The notes beneath the pieces are model-generated. The model was not told the origin of the DNA. It worked only from the letters and a program-made list of their open reading frames with translations, and did not search any database. Positions 51,718 to 59,982 of a stretch of 64,000 nucleotides of DNA are shown here, piece after piece; positions within the stretch are counted from its first letter, which is position 1, and the number at the start of each line of letters is the position of its first letter. The position numbers and the translations under genes were made by a program. Origin of the DNA: Larkinella punicea. GTDB taxonomy: Bacteria > Bacteroidota > Bacteroidia > Cytophagales > Spirosomataceae. The stretch covers positions 186,001 through 250,000 of the forward strand of contig NZ_QOWE01000006.1 of NCBI RefSeq assembly GCF_003334855.1, given 5' to 3'.

Positions 51718-52317
51718 ATGAATTCTTTAACGATCGCAAAGCTGCTTCTTGGTGTCGTGTTGCTTTACCAAGAAGTCCGGGCCCAATCGGTGAAAGTCAA
51801 TACTGTCCAGGATTTACCTGCTGACCCGGCCAGCAACGACCCGCAATCGGGCCGACCGATGGGCTCGACCAACCGGTTTACGTTTTTCAGTTTTAAAGAC
51901 GGCAAACAGGTTCCCAACAGCGATTCTGCATCCAATAAGTGGGACATCGGCTTTCGGGCAACGACCCTCATTGTGAACGGTGGAACCGGGCGGTCGGGTC
52001 AGGGGGGCGCGTATGTACACAACGGAACGTTCGAAAGCCTAACGGCCATACCGGAAAACGCAACCTTTGCCGTCGATGACAATACCAACAAACTGGCGAT
52101 TCCGACCGGCTCGGGAAATGGCTGGTATACCTACGGCGGTGGCGTGATTGCCCCAACGGCCGATAAAGTGCTCGTGATCCGCACCGGCGATGGCAAATAC
52201 GCCAAAGTGGAGATTCTGGGCTATTACAAAGGCGGGCCGGACGGGCCGGGAAGCGAAAGCCGGTATTACACCTTTCGCTATGCATACCAACCTGATGGCA
52301 GCAAAAAAATCCAGTAA
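51718..52317 (+). CDS. HmuY-like heme-binding protein (compact form)
   Basis: This 199-aa exported protein has a signal peptide (IAKLLLGVVLLYQEVRAQ). HmuY-family features are the SNKWDIGFRATTLIVNGGTG segment, NGWYTYGGG, TGDGKYAKVEILGYYKG and the ending YYTFRYAYQPDGSKK. HmuY proteins are surface or secreted hemophores that pass heme to a TonB receptor. It carries no lipobox cysteine, so it may be periplasmic or secreted. It follows the hmuTUVS operon and precedes a small cytoplasmic gene. A second, larger HmuY-like gene is next to the TonB receptor. Confidence 0.85.
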   Translation: MNSLTIAKLLLGVVLLYQEVRAQSVKVNTVQDLPADPASNDPQSGRPMGSTNRFTFFSFKDGKQVPNSDSASNKWDIGFRATTLIVNGGTGRSGQGGAYVHNGTFESLTAIPENATFAVDDNTNKLAIPTGSGNGWYTYGGGVIAPTADKVLVIRTGDGKYAKVEILGYYKGGPDGPGSESRYYTFRYAYQPDGSKKIQ

Positions 52318-52382
52318 TCAGTACTATATCCACATCATCCGGCGGACGTATCCGCGATTCCGCCGGTTTTACCGACTTTGTT

Positions 52383-52739
52383 ATGGCTAACCGCGATGCC
52401 CGCTTTATCACCCTGGCCCAAACCGAACACGGCGAGATTCACCTCTGCCGGGGCTGCAAGGCCAACCTCAGTTTTCGGTTCAACAACATCTTCCAGATCA
52501 TGTCGCCGGGCGAGTTTCAGCAATTGTTCCGGCACGTCGAGTCGATCGACATCGACGGTTTTTTTGCCCGACACCCGACGGATTGCACCGGTGAGATTCG
52601 GCGGCTTTACCTGGGCACGACCGTTGAACCCCTGTATTTCTGTTTCACGAGAACCGAACTGGAGCAGTTGAAAGGCATCCTGCACAACGCCATGGCGCGG
52701 ATGAATACGCTGGAGAAAGCGTGGACCGAATTAAATTAA
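52383..52739 (+). CDS. Small soluble protein, DUF6686-like
   Basis: The 118-aa cytoplasmic protein has a CRGCKANLSFRFNNIF motif near the N-terminus and C-terminal FCFTRTELEQLKGILHNAMARMNTLEKA helices. A small conserved family in Bacteroidota (DUF6686) has this pattern; the C-x-x-C could bind a metal or heme, which would suit the island. It lies 66 bp after the compact HmuY gene on the same strand and probably is the last gene of the unit, with a terminator ~60 bp after the stop. No experimental role is known to me. Confidence 0.72.
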   Translation: MANRDARFITLAQTEHGEIHLCRGCKANLSFRFNNIFQIMSPGEFQQLFRHVESIDIDGFFARHPTDCTGEIRRLYLGTTVEPLYFCFTRTELEQLKGILHNAMARMNTLEKAWTELN

Positions 52740-52798
52740 GTTACCTCTTGGGAAAAAAACGAAGACAATACAGTAAAAGCTATAGTGAGTAGGATAGA

Positions 52799-52830
52799 AA
52801 AAGCAGGGTCTTTGACGCTGCTTTTTTTTT
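52799..52830 (+). terminator. Intrinsic terminator AAGCAG...CTGCTT with T tract
   Basis: Short stem AAGCAG/CTGCTT with a T run to 52830, downstream of the 52383-52739 gene. It closes the hmuTUVS-containing unit. Confidence 0.8.
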
Positions 52831-52866
52831 AATAGAACAATTCGTCAGACCTTTGCACGTAGTAAT

Positions 52867-52970
52867 AAAGAGAAGATAGAGAAGAGAGGAAAGAGCAGAG
52901 ACGTTGGAATCATGGCGTTTGATACTGATCAATAGCGATTTAGGTCTCTATTCTTTGCTCTATCTTCTTT
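52867..52970. repeat. Imperfect inverted repeat of AGAGAAGATAGAG-type sequence (family D)
   Basis: Purine-rich left tract from 52867 pairs imperfectly with GTCTCTATTCTTTGCTC...TTCTTT ending at 52970. It precedes the DUF4856 lipoprotein gene. Confidence 0.7.
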
Positions 52971-52985
52971 AATCAAAAATAAAAC

Positions 52986-54140
52986 ATGATGAGTAAAGTG
53001 TATCAAATCCGGCGATGGGCCCTTCTGCTGGTAAGCGGCTTCACGATTGGGCTGGTTTCCTGCCAGGAAGAAAAAGACCCGGATGTCCGGCCCTTGCTGA
53101 ACATCCCGCAGGTGTATGATAGCGTTGGGTATCGTTTTAATTCGGAGCCGCTACAGCCTCTGATTCAACAGTTTACGAGTTTGGTTGAGGAGGCCCGGAA
53201 AGGAGGACAGCGGGGGACGTATGTTTCGGAAGAATCGCTCAACGCGGCTTTTACGCAGGGTGATTTCAGTTTACTGTCCGTCACAACGCCGTATTACGCC
53301 AGCCGTCTTCAGGCCCAGAACAACGGTTTTTTTGCCGAGCTATCGAAAGCCAGTGGCGGAACATTCTACCCGTTTGACCGGAGTTGGGAGGGGGGCGTTT
53401 ATGGCTCGTATCTGTTTGATGAATATGGCCTGGAAATGGGGCAGATGATTGAAAAAGGGATGTATGGCGCGGCTTTATACAATTACGCCCTATCGCTGAC
53501 CAAAGGGACTTTTACCCCGGCGACTGCCGACCAGATTCTGTATGTATACGGGGCCAGTCCGATGTTTTACAACAGCGATAATGGCACCAATTACCAGAAT
53601 CCCGACCGGCTGATGGCGGCTTATGCGGCCCGGCGGGACGATGCCACCGGTACGGGTTTATACAGTCAAAACCGCCTGGCATTCATTACGTTGCAGGCAG
53701 CTTTGCAGGAAGGCGAAGACTACAATACCTACCGGGATGAAGCCCTGGCTGCCATCAAACTGAACTGGGAAAAAATCAACGCGGCCACGGTCATCAATAC
53801 CATTCACGCCAGTACTTCGATTTTGAATTCAACCAGCCTGACGGAGCAGCAACGGGCGGATGTGTTGCATTTGATTAGCGAAGCTGCAGGGTTTCTGCAC
53901 GGTTGGCGAACGATTGACGCGGGTAACAAGAAAATTACGGACAACCAGATTGACGAACTACTAACCCTGTTAAATGCGCCTTACGACCGTTCCGCGTCGG
54001 TCTATCGCTTTGTAACCAATACCGCCGAAGAATTGCCAAAATTGAGCCAGGCCGTTGCGAGAATTCAGGGCATTTACGGATTTACCAACGAGGAAGTCGA
54101 GAGTTTTCGCCGGAATTATGTAGCGGATCAGGCCAGATAA
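52986..54140 (+). CDS. DUF4856-family lipoprotein (imelysin-like)
   Basis: This 384-aa lipoprotein has lipobox VSC at residue 26 or so (SGFTIGLVSCQEEK). The mature part is helical with the DUF4856 pattern: VGYRFNSEPLQPLIQQFTSL, then paired helices (DEYGLEMGQMIEKGMYGAALYNYALS and AAGFLHGWRTIDAGNKKITDNQIDEL). DUF4856 proteins are related to imelysin-type iron-regulated lipoproteins and in Bacteroidota often sit with a HmuY protein and a TonB receptor. Here HmuY and the receptor lie next door on the opposite strand, converging on a shared hairpin. It probably takes part in heme or iron acquisition. Confidence 0.83.
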   Translation: MMSKVYQIRRWALLLVSGFTIGLVSCQEEKDPDVRPLLNIPQVYDSVGYRFNSEPLQPLIQQFTSLVEEARKGGQRGTYVSEESLNAAFTQGDFSLLSVTTPYYASRLQAQNNGFFAELSKASGGTFYPFDRSWEGGVYGSYLFDEYGLEMGQMIEKGMYGAALYNYALSLTKGTFTPATADQILYVYGASPMFYNSDNGTNYQNPDRLMAAYAARRDDATGTGLYSQNRLAFITLQAALQEGEDYNTYRDEALAAIKLNWEKINAATVINTIHASTSILNSTSLTEQQRADVLHLISEAAGFLHGWRTIDAGNKKITDNQIDELLTLLNAPYDRSASVYRFVTNTAEELPKLSQAVARIQGIYGFTNEEVESFRRNYVADQAR

Positions 54141-54245
54141 GTTTAACGGTTTACGGTATTCGGTTTACGGTGGCTGACGCATTCTTTTATAAGCGCGCAT
54201 CAGCTACCGTAAACTGAAAACCGTAAACCGAACACCGTTAAACTT
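54139..54245. repeat. Imperfect inverted repeat (family C) between convergent genes
   Basis: AGTTTAACGGT starts right at the DUF4856 stop and its complement ACCGTTAAACT ends over the stop of the HmuY-like gene. The interior is built from GGTTTACGGT/GGTATTCGG units like those at 24638. Confidence 0.82.
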
Positions 54246-55632
54246 TCTTCACCAGTTTGAATTCGATATTCGGGTAGCCCCTTACCCCGCCGTCAGAGGA
54301 AGTATAATTCAGGAATTTTAATTTATAAACGTTTCCGACGGCGTCTTTGATGACGTAAAACCGATCGGATTTAACCCCCGCAGCGACGCCATTCGGACCT
54401 GCTGAGGTACGCCAGTTGCTGCCGATTACATTGCGTTCTTTCTTGAATGTTGTTGTCGTGATGTTCGCTTCGACATAGGCATCATACGTAACGGTGCTGG
54501 TCAGAACTTCCGCAGCTTCAACACCGCCCAGGTGATTGATGAAAACAAAATCCGCGTAGGTATAAGGAACAGATGCCGTCGCGCTTAAAGCCGCTTTATA
54601 AGTTGCTAATGTCCATTCGATATCCCAATTGGTTTTCGCCGGTTCCACCTCAGTCAAGCCTTTTTCGAACGATACATAACTGAAATTTAAATTCGCATCT
54701 TTCGTGACATCCAGTGTCTTAAACGTCGTTTCGGCAATCTGCGCGTATTGCAGTGTATAACCGGTTCCTTTGCGAACCACCCGGACTTTATACCAGGCTT
54801 TGGCTGCTGTCCCGGATGTTCCCGGATTGATGATGTATACTTTGTTTTCAGCATCCGTAGCAGAAATGGTTTTGATGACGGTTTTGGTTAAATCACCTTC
54901 TACATCATCCACATTATCGAAACTGCCCGTTCCCTGGCTCAGAATCAGGATGTTTCGTAAACCGACTGTGTCCGCGGCTGTGACCTGACTCAAGTCGGTT
55001 TTGGTCAGTTCTTTGGCCGAAGCACCCGTTGTGCCGTTGATGATGACGCGAAAATCTGCACCGCCGTAAAACCCGAGATCCCAACTATTGCGGGCCACCG
55101 AGGTTTGGGCGTTGTTGCTGAAATCGACAAAAACCGAATTGACCGCGCTGGAACCTCCTTCGCCACCGTTCAATTTCAGTTGCGAACCGGTCGATACAAT
55201 CGATGAAAACTTCAGTGCTGCCGTGGTTTTTGTACCGACTAAAACCGGGCTGGCGGCTGATTTAATGGTGAAATTAATGGCCTCTGTTCCGCTCAAAAAA
55301 AGATTGGCGGCTTTGATCACTTTGAATGAGCCCGTGCTGCTTCCCGCCGGAATGGTAACGGTCAGGCTGTTGTTCGTTGCCGCCGGATCGGTCGTGAACT
55401 GGGTGCCATAGGCGATACCGCTTGGTGCCAGATCGATGGTAATGGCCGTGGCGGTTTCGGCACTACGGGTCAACGTGAGTTTGACTTCTGTTTCGGTTTT
55501 GTCGGATTCGAATCCCTGCTCACTGGCATCAAATTGAACCAGGTTATCGGGTAGCGGGGGATCATCCTGTTTGCAGGCACTAATGCAGGCACTAAAAGCG
55601 AGGAATACGAAAAGTGAGCGTACGGTGTTCAT
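54238..55632 (-). CDS. Large HmuY-like heme-binding lipoprotein
   Basis: The ATG at 55632 gives a 464-aa lipoprotein: signal FLAFSACISAC with the lipid cysteine near residue 20. An N-terminal Calx-beta-like immunoglobulin domain (FESDKTETEVKLTLTRSAET...) precedes the HmuY-like beta domain with SWDLGFYGGADFRVIINGTTGAS, YKVRVVRKGTGYTLQYAQI and TNWDIEWTLATYKAAL. The closing SDGGVRGYPNIEFKLVKKV is typical. HmuY binds heme on the cell surface for transfer to the TonB receptor, whose gene lies upstream on the same strand (153-bp gap). It is likely the partner of that receptor. Confidence 0.85.
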   Translation of the reverse strand: MNTVRSLFVFLAFSACISACKQDDPPLPDNLVQFDASEQGFESDKTETEVKLTLTRSAETATAITIDLAPSGIAYGTQFTTDPAATNNSLTVTIPAGSSTGSFKVIKAANLFLSGTEAINFTIKSAASPVLVGTKTTAALKFSSIVSTGSQLKLNGGEGGSSAVNSVFVDFSNNAQTSVARNSWDLGFYGGADFRVIINGTTGASAKELTKTDLSQVTAADTVGLRNILILSQGTGSFDNVDDVEGDLTKTVIKTISATDAENKVYIINPGTSGTAAKAWYKVRVVRKGTGYTLQYAQIAETTFKTLDVTKDANLNFSYVSFEKGLTEVEPAKTNWDIEWTLATYKAALSATASVPYTYADFVFINHLGGVEAAEVLTSTVTYDAYVEANITTTTFKKERNVIGSNWRTSAGPNGVAAGVKSDRFYVIKDAVGNVYKLKFLNYTSSDGGVRGYPNIEFKLVKKV

Positions 55633-55674
55633 GGATGTACTGAATTTATAAAATACGGAAATTGATTGGATTGA

Positions 55675-55782
55675 TTTTAGAATAAAGAGTAGAGACAAGA
55701 GAGTAAAACCAGAGAATAAAACCTGGTAGATGACGGCTTATTTATTTTCTTTACTCTCTTGTCTTTGCTCTTTATTCTAAAA
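55675..55782. repeat. Inverted repeat, 33-bp arms with two mismatches (family D)
   Basis: Arms 55675-55707 and 55750-55782 hold AATAAAGAGTAGAGACAAGA and its complement. It sits between the TonB receptor stop and the HmuY-like gene start on the minus strand. Confidence 0.88.
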
Positions 55783-55785
55783 AAA

Positions 55786-58059
55786 CTATTTACTCCACTG
55801 GAAATTTAATCCTAGAAAATAAGACCGTCCGTAACTCAGCGGAACCGCCCCACCGGTGCTGTGTGAACCGCCGGTATCGGTCGACGTATTGTTGAGCCGC
55901 GTGACATTGAACAGGTTTTTGGCCCCGCCATTCAGCGTGACGTATTTCGTAATGGATTTGCTGATCGTCAGGTCGGCCCAGTGGTAATCGGCAGTTTCGG
56001 CCAGACGCGTGACCGGTTTTCCTTCTGCGTCGGTCAGGCTTTCGTAAGTCGGCCTTTTGCCGGTGTATTTATAAAAGAGACTGACCTTGGTGTCGATCTT
56101 TTGCAGGTGATAGGTCAGGTTGGCATTGACCTCCGGCGACCACACAAACGCCGGCAAACCCGGATCATCCTGCGTCAAGCTGTTGTAACGACCGACGTGA
56201 GAAAAACCAACGGTCAACTGAAGGTGGTTGGTATACAGCGTGTTATTGAACGTGCCGCCGGTGGTTTTGAACCGGTCGATGTTGATGGTTTTCATCACGC
56301 CCGGGTTATTGGGGTCGTTGCCATACGCAATCAGGTCATGGAAATCGTTGTAAAAACCGGTCAGGGTGGACGTAATCCGGAGCGTGCCGGTGGCCACCGA
56401 CCGCCAGGTAATGGAACCGTTGAAACTGTTGGAATACTCGGCTTTCAGATCCGGATTGCCGGTGATGGAGTGGCTGGCATCGAAGAAGTTAAAATACAAC
56501 TCACGCAAAGCCGGCGAGCGGAAACCGCGGGCGTAGGCCAGCCGCAGATCCGTATTTTTGTGTAGGGTGATTTTCGTATTCAGGGACGGAATAACCGGTG
56601 GCGCGTCGTAAACCGAGTTTTTTACAAACCGCAAACCCGGCCGAATGGTGATGGCGGAGGTGGGTTTGAGTTCCGAAGAAACAAAAAAAGCGTAGTCGTT
56701 GATCGACGGTGAACCCAGGATTCGGGCACCGCTGGCACGCTCCGTGTTGATGTCGATGCCGGGCTGCAGCGAAACCGCCGACGACACTTTGTATTGGGCC
56801 GTGACCCGAAACACCTGGCTGACAAAGTCCGAAACATCCTGCTCGCCCTGGCCGAGTGACAACGTTCGTCGGCCGGTCGTCAAATCAAGGGTGGTGGTCT
56901 GGGTGCGACGGCTGTAGTCGGTGTAGGACACAATACCGTTCAGTTGCAGCCGCTCACTGGCCCGCCAGTCACCCTGCGCCTGGTGGGTAAACCGGCTGGT
57001 GATGAAGTTCTGATCCCGGGCCTGGTTGGTGTTTACGTTAACGGCACCCAGCGCGTTGATGGTTTCATCGACCGCATCCAGCCGATACCAGACGTTGAAT
57101 TTTTCATTTCGAAACCCGAATTTGACGTTGCCCAGCCACTGTTCTTTGGCGTGCCAGTCTTTCGTTCGGGTCAACGACGTTCCCTGCCAGCCGCCGAAGT
57201 CATTGTGCGTTCCGCCCACGCCCACGTGCCAGCCATTTTTTTGCCAGGTAGCTCCAAGGTTCTGATTGTGAGTGCCTTTTCCGCTAAATCCTTTGTATTC
57301 CTTCCCGACGGATTCTTCCTGAACGCGCCCCGACAGAGCGATTCGTTCGCTACCCGGTTTTTTGGTGATGATATTAATGATGCCAGCCAGCGCGTCGGTG
57401 CCGTAGGAAACCGACATGGGGCCTTCCACGATTTCGACGCGTTCGATGGTGTTGATATCGATCTGATTGAGGCTCTCGCGGGTGTCGCCCCGGTCGACCA
57501 TCGGAACGCCGTCGAGCAGAATTTTGACGTTCCGGCCCGACATTCCCATCAGTTGAATGTCTGAGGTCCCGAGCGTCGCATCGTTGGAAAACCGGATGCC
57601 CAGTTCGTTGTTTAACACGCCGATGAGGTTGGTCGCGCCCCGCAGTTGAATTCGCTCACGGTCGATGGTGCGAATCTGGTAGACCGATTGCCGGACGGAT
57701 TGCGGTTCGTACTGGCCGGTAACGACCACATCGTCCAGTTGTTGGGTCGCTTCGCTGAGGATAATTGGCGGAATGGTGACGGTTTCACCGGCTTTTACCC
57801 GAACCGGAATGGTTTGGGTTCCGAAGCCAAGCGACTGAATCACTACACTATAGCGGCCTTCCGGGGCTACCAGGAAATAGTGTCCTTCCGCGTCTGTGGT
57901 GGTTCCATACCGGGTTGTTTTCAGCAGAACCGTCGCCGAAACGGCCGGTTTTCCGTCGACCGAAACCACCCTTCCGCTAATTTTTCCGGGTGATTCCTGC
58001 GCCCGGGCCAGCGTAGTGATCAGTTGGAAGCAGCACAGATAGAGGAAGACGTATCGCAT
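55786..58059 (-). CDS. TonB-dependent receptor, probably for heme/hemophore
   Basis: The 757-aa outer-membrane receptor has a signal peptide (VFLYLCCFQLITTLARAQ), a CarboxypepD-like domain (GKISGRVVSVDGKPAVSATVLLKTTRYGTTTDAEGHYFLV), a plug (ATQQLDDVVVTGQYEPQSVRQSV, RGATNLIGVLNNELGIRFS...LDGVPMVDRGDTRESLNQIDI), and a 22-strand barrel ending LGLNFQWSK. An FRSPALRELYFNFFDASHSITGNPDL box is shared with heme and vitamin B12 receptors. Neighbours (HmuY-like, DUF4856, hmuTUVS) argue for heme. The FRAP/NPNL pattern of HmuR is met only in part (FRSPALREL...NPDL). Confidence 0.9.
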   Translation of the reverse strand: MRYVFLYLCCFQLITTLARAQESPGKISGRVVSVDGKPAVSATVLLKTTRYGTTTDAEGHYFLVAPEGRYSVVIQSLGFGTQTIPVRVKAGETVTIPPIILSEATQQLDDVVVTGQYEPQSVRQSVYQIRTIDRERIQLRGATNLIGVLNNELGIRFSNDATLGTSDIQLMGMSGRNVKILLDGVPMVDRGDTRESLNQIDINTIERVEIVEGPMSVSYGTDALAGIINIITKKPGSERIALSGRVQEESVGKEYKGFSGKGTHNQNLGATWQKNGWHVGVGGTHNDFGGWQGTSLTRTKDWHAKEQWLGNVKFGFRNEKFNVWYRLDAVDETINALGAVNVNTNQARDQNFITSRFTHQAQGDWRASERLQLNGIVSYTDYSRRTQTTTLDLTTGRRTLSLGQGEQDVSDFVSQVFRVTAQYKVSSAVSLQPGIDINTERASGARILGSPSINDYAFFVSSELKPTSAITIRPGLRFVKNSVYDAPPVIPSLNTKITLHKNTDLRLAYARGFRSPALRELYFNFFDASHSITGNPDLKAEYSNSFNGSITWRSVATGTLRITSTLTGFYNDFHDLIAYGNDPNNPGVMKTINIDRFKTTGGTFNNTLYTNHLQLTVGFSHVGRYNSLTQDDPGLPAFVWSPEVNANLTYHLQKIDTKVSLFYKYTGKRPTYESLTDAEGKPVTRLAETADYHWADLTISKSITKYVTLNGGAKNLFNVTRLNNTSTDTGGSHSTGGAVPLSYGRSYFLGLNFQWSK

Positions 58060-58080
58060 TGATGAAAGATCTAATTTTTA

Positions 58081-58116
58081 TTTAGATTGATTAATTATTC
58101 TTATTTGGACTGATTA
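58081..58116. promoter_or_regulatory. Two TTTRGAYTGATTA direct repeats upstream of the TonB receptor
   Basis: TTTAGATTGATTA at 58081-58093 and TTTGGACTGATTA at 58104-58116, 23 bp apart, 22-57 bp before the receptor start. The TTAGAYT core resembles the halves before hmuT, so a shared iron regulator is possible. Confidence 0.45.
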
Positions 58117-58311
58117 TAAATTATTACAAAGGTACAATTTCAAATGAGCAATGCTACGGTTCGGGAATTTTTTTGAGAAAATTTAGAAACGGGCTGTTAT
58201 TCAGTCTGCGATTGGAACCAAAAAAGAAACCCGGCCAATTGGCCGGGTTGTGTATTCCCACGGTTGGTTTTCAAGGGCCAGGCGATCTTGTCATTTTATC
58301 ATTTTATCGGT

Positions 58312-58646
58312 CATCCCTACGGGATTTTAGACTCTGGGGGCATTAAAACCCACCGCTACAAAATGAACCATCCCTACGGGATTCACTAATACCCGGTTCA
58401 AACCGGGGGCTACAAGATGATCCATCCCTACGGGATTCATTTATACCCGGTTTCAACCCCCCGAAACGGTTTTATCAAATCCAATCAATCCCGTAGGGAT
58501 GGCCCATTTTGTAGTAGCGGTGGGTTTCAACCCGTCGAAACGGTTTCATCGAATCCAACTAATCCCGTAGGGATGGCCCATTTTGTAGCGGTGGGTTTTA
58601 ACCCGCCGAAAAGGCATCGCCAAATCCAACCAATCCCGTAGGGATG
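58312..58646. repeat. Array of six CATCCCTACGGGATT palindromic units, three in each orientation
   Basis: Units start at 58312, 58369 and 58423 (forward) and 58487, 58561 and 58632 (as AATCCCGTAGGGATG). Spacing is 54-74 bp. Linkers share TTTTGTAGCGGTGGGTTTYAA-like sequence. No gene is seen in 58060-58684. Unlike CRISPR, unit orientation flips and the linkers are themselves repeats. Confidence 0.88.
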
Positions 58647-58684
58647 GATCATATTGTAATTCCCCGATTTGAACTGTGGGTAGA

Positions 58685-59893
58685 TTAGTCTTCTCCTCTT
58701 TTATCCTGCTGAGCACCAATCACCACAATCCGGTACGGTTTGCCCGGAACGGAAATCGCCGGTTTGGCCGAAAAACTGCTGCGCAGGACCGGGATAATCT
58801 GATTTTTGACGGGGTCTGTTACGTATACATACCGCTTCGTGATGCTGAAATCCGGTTTCACTTTGGCATCAGCCGCAATGGCGTCCACGACTTTCAAATC
58901 GCGCAATGCCGAACCGGAGGCACTGAAACCCTTCAGCGTACCGTTGGTCAGCATCGCAAAAACATCCCCATCATTCGAAACTTTGAACGCGTGGAGCTGA
59001 TCGGTTTTGAGGAGTGGAGTCAGCGTGTTGGTGATGAGATCAATTCGATACACGCCCAGAGCGGCTCCGAAGCCGTAAAAAGTCTTCGAGCTTTGGTCAT
59101 AGACGATGGAGCCCAGCCAGCCGGTTCCAAAATCGGCCGGATACTTGATCAATTGCTGACTCCCGTCTTTATTGACAGACAGAATCCCGCTGGTGGTACC
59201 GAAAAGGGCCACTTCGCCATTGCCCACATCACCGTGAATGCTGGTGACGGCAATCGTGGACTCGTTTACCACAACCCCATTTTCGTCAACGATTTTCACG
59301 CCCTGCGGTAACGTCCCGGCAACCGAATTGTCCTTTTTGGTCACGGCAAACGTGCCATTGCTGAACGGAACCACCGCGCCGTGGTGCGGCACATCCACTT
59401 TAATCACTTTGGCTTTGGCCCCCGCTGTGTGCAGTTCATCCTCCGTCGTCAGTGACAGGGACCCTTCGCCGTCATTGAAAACGACGATGCGGTTTCCCCA
59501 GACATAAACGTGCGTGGGCAAACTGGCTTCGAGCGTCAGAGCCGCCCATTTGGGTGTTCCTTTCACGTCGGCATGGTCACCGTGGTCGACAATACCGCTG
59601 TCAAAAAACCGGACTTGGTTGTTCGCCCGATTGACCACCGCCGAGAACCGTCCGCTGGCGGTTGGATACAGGGCATTGGAGCCAAACGGGGCCGAAAATT
59701 TCTCCGTGGTCTGCTTTGCAGGATTTACCAGCGTCAAATCACCGGTTTCGGCATCGCTGACCAACAGGCGCGTAAAGGCCGCTTCGTTGTCGGTGGGTTG
59801 GACGGTTTTTGAATCGTCGGTGTGACAGGCCGACAGGCTGGCTGCGAGTACACCCATCAGCCAGAACCGGGAAAGTAGCGTTGTTTTTTTCAT
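58685..59893 (-). CDS. AztD-like zinc metallochaperone, beta-propeller lipoprotein
   Basis: The ATG at 59893 gives a 402-aa lipoprotein with lipobox LSAC (WLMGVLAASLSACHT). The mature part has seven-bladed propeller-like repeats: FSAVVNRANNQVRFFDSGIV, THVYVWGNRIVVFNDGEGS, KDNSVAGTLPQGVKIV, YDQSSKTFYGFGAALGVYRIDL. His-rich elements DHGDHADV and DVPHHGAVVP match the zinc-binding layout of AztD, which delivers periplasmic zinc to an AztC binding protein. No aztABC genes are adjacent. A palindromic operator of two TGCAAC-N3-GTTGCA sites lies just upstream, as would fit a Zur-type metal regulator. Confidence 0.75.
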   Translation of the reverse strand: MKKTTLLSRFWLMGVLAASLSACHTDDSKTVQPTDNEAAFTRLLVSDAETGDLTLVNPAKQTTEKFSAPFGSNALYPTASGRFSAVVNRANNQVRFFDSGIVDHGDHADVKGTPKWAALTLEASLPTHVYVWGNRIVVFNDGEGSLSLTTEDELHTAGAKAKVIKVDVPHHGAVVPFSNGTFAVTKKDNSVAGTLPQGVKIVDENGVVVNESTIAVTSIHGDVGNGEVALFGTTSGILSVNKDGSQQLIKYPADFGTGWLGSIVYDQSSKTFYGFGAALGVYRIDLITNTLTPLLKTDQLHAFKVSNDGDVFAMLTNGTLKGFSASGSALRDLKVVDAIAADAKVKPDFSITKRYVYVTDPVKNQIIPVLRSSFSAKPAISVPGKPYRIVVIGAQQDKRGED

Positions 59894-59900
59894 CGTAGTT

Positions 59901-59967
59901 TTATTAATGCAACAATGTTGCAAAAATAGGGGCTACGTAATTATATGCAACATAGTTGCATTAATAA
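59901..59967. promoter_or_regulatory. Twin TGCAAC-N3-GTTGCA operator upstream of the AztD-like gene (Zur-type candidate)
   Basis: Perfect 15-bp palindromes at 59908-59922 and 59946-59960, centres 38 bp apart, are enclosed by a larger inverted repeat TTATTAATGCAAC (59901-59913)/GTTGCATTAATAA (59955-59967). Position right before a zinc-protein gene suggests a Fur/Zur-family repressor site. Confidence 0.72.
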
Positions 59968-59982
59968 AAAAATACAAACTGC

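Noticed and set aside
58312-58646. Possible CRISPR array
   Set aside because: Units invert midway, spacing varies (54-74 bp), linkers are repeated and there are no cas genes nearby.
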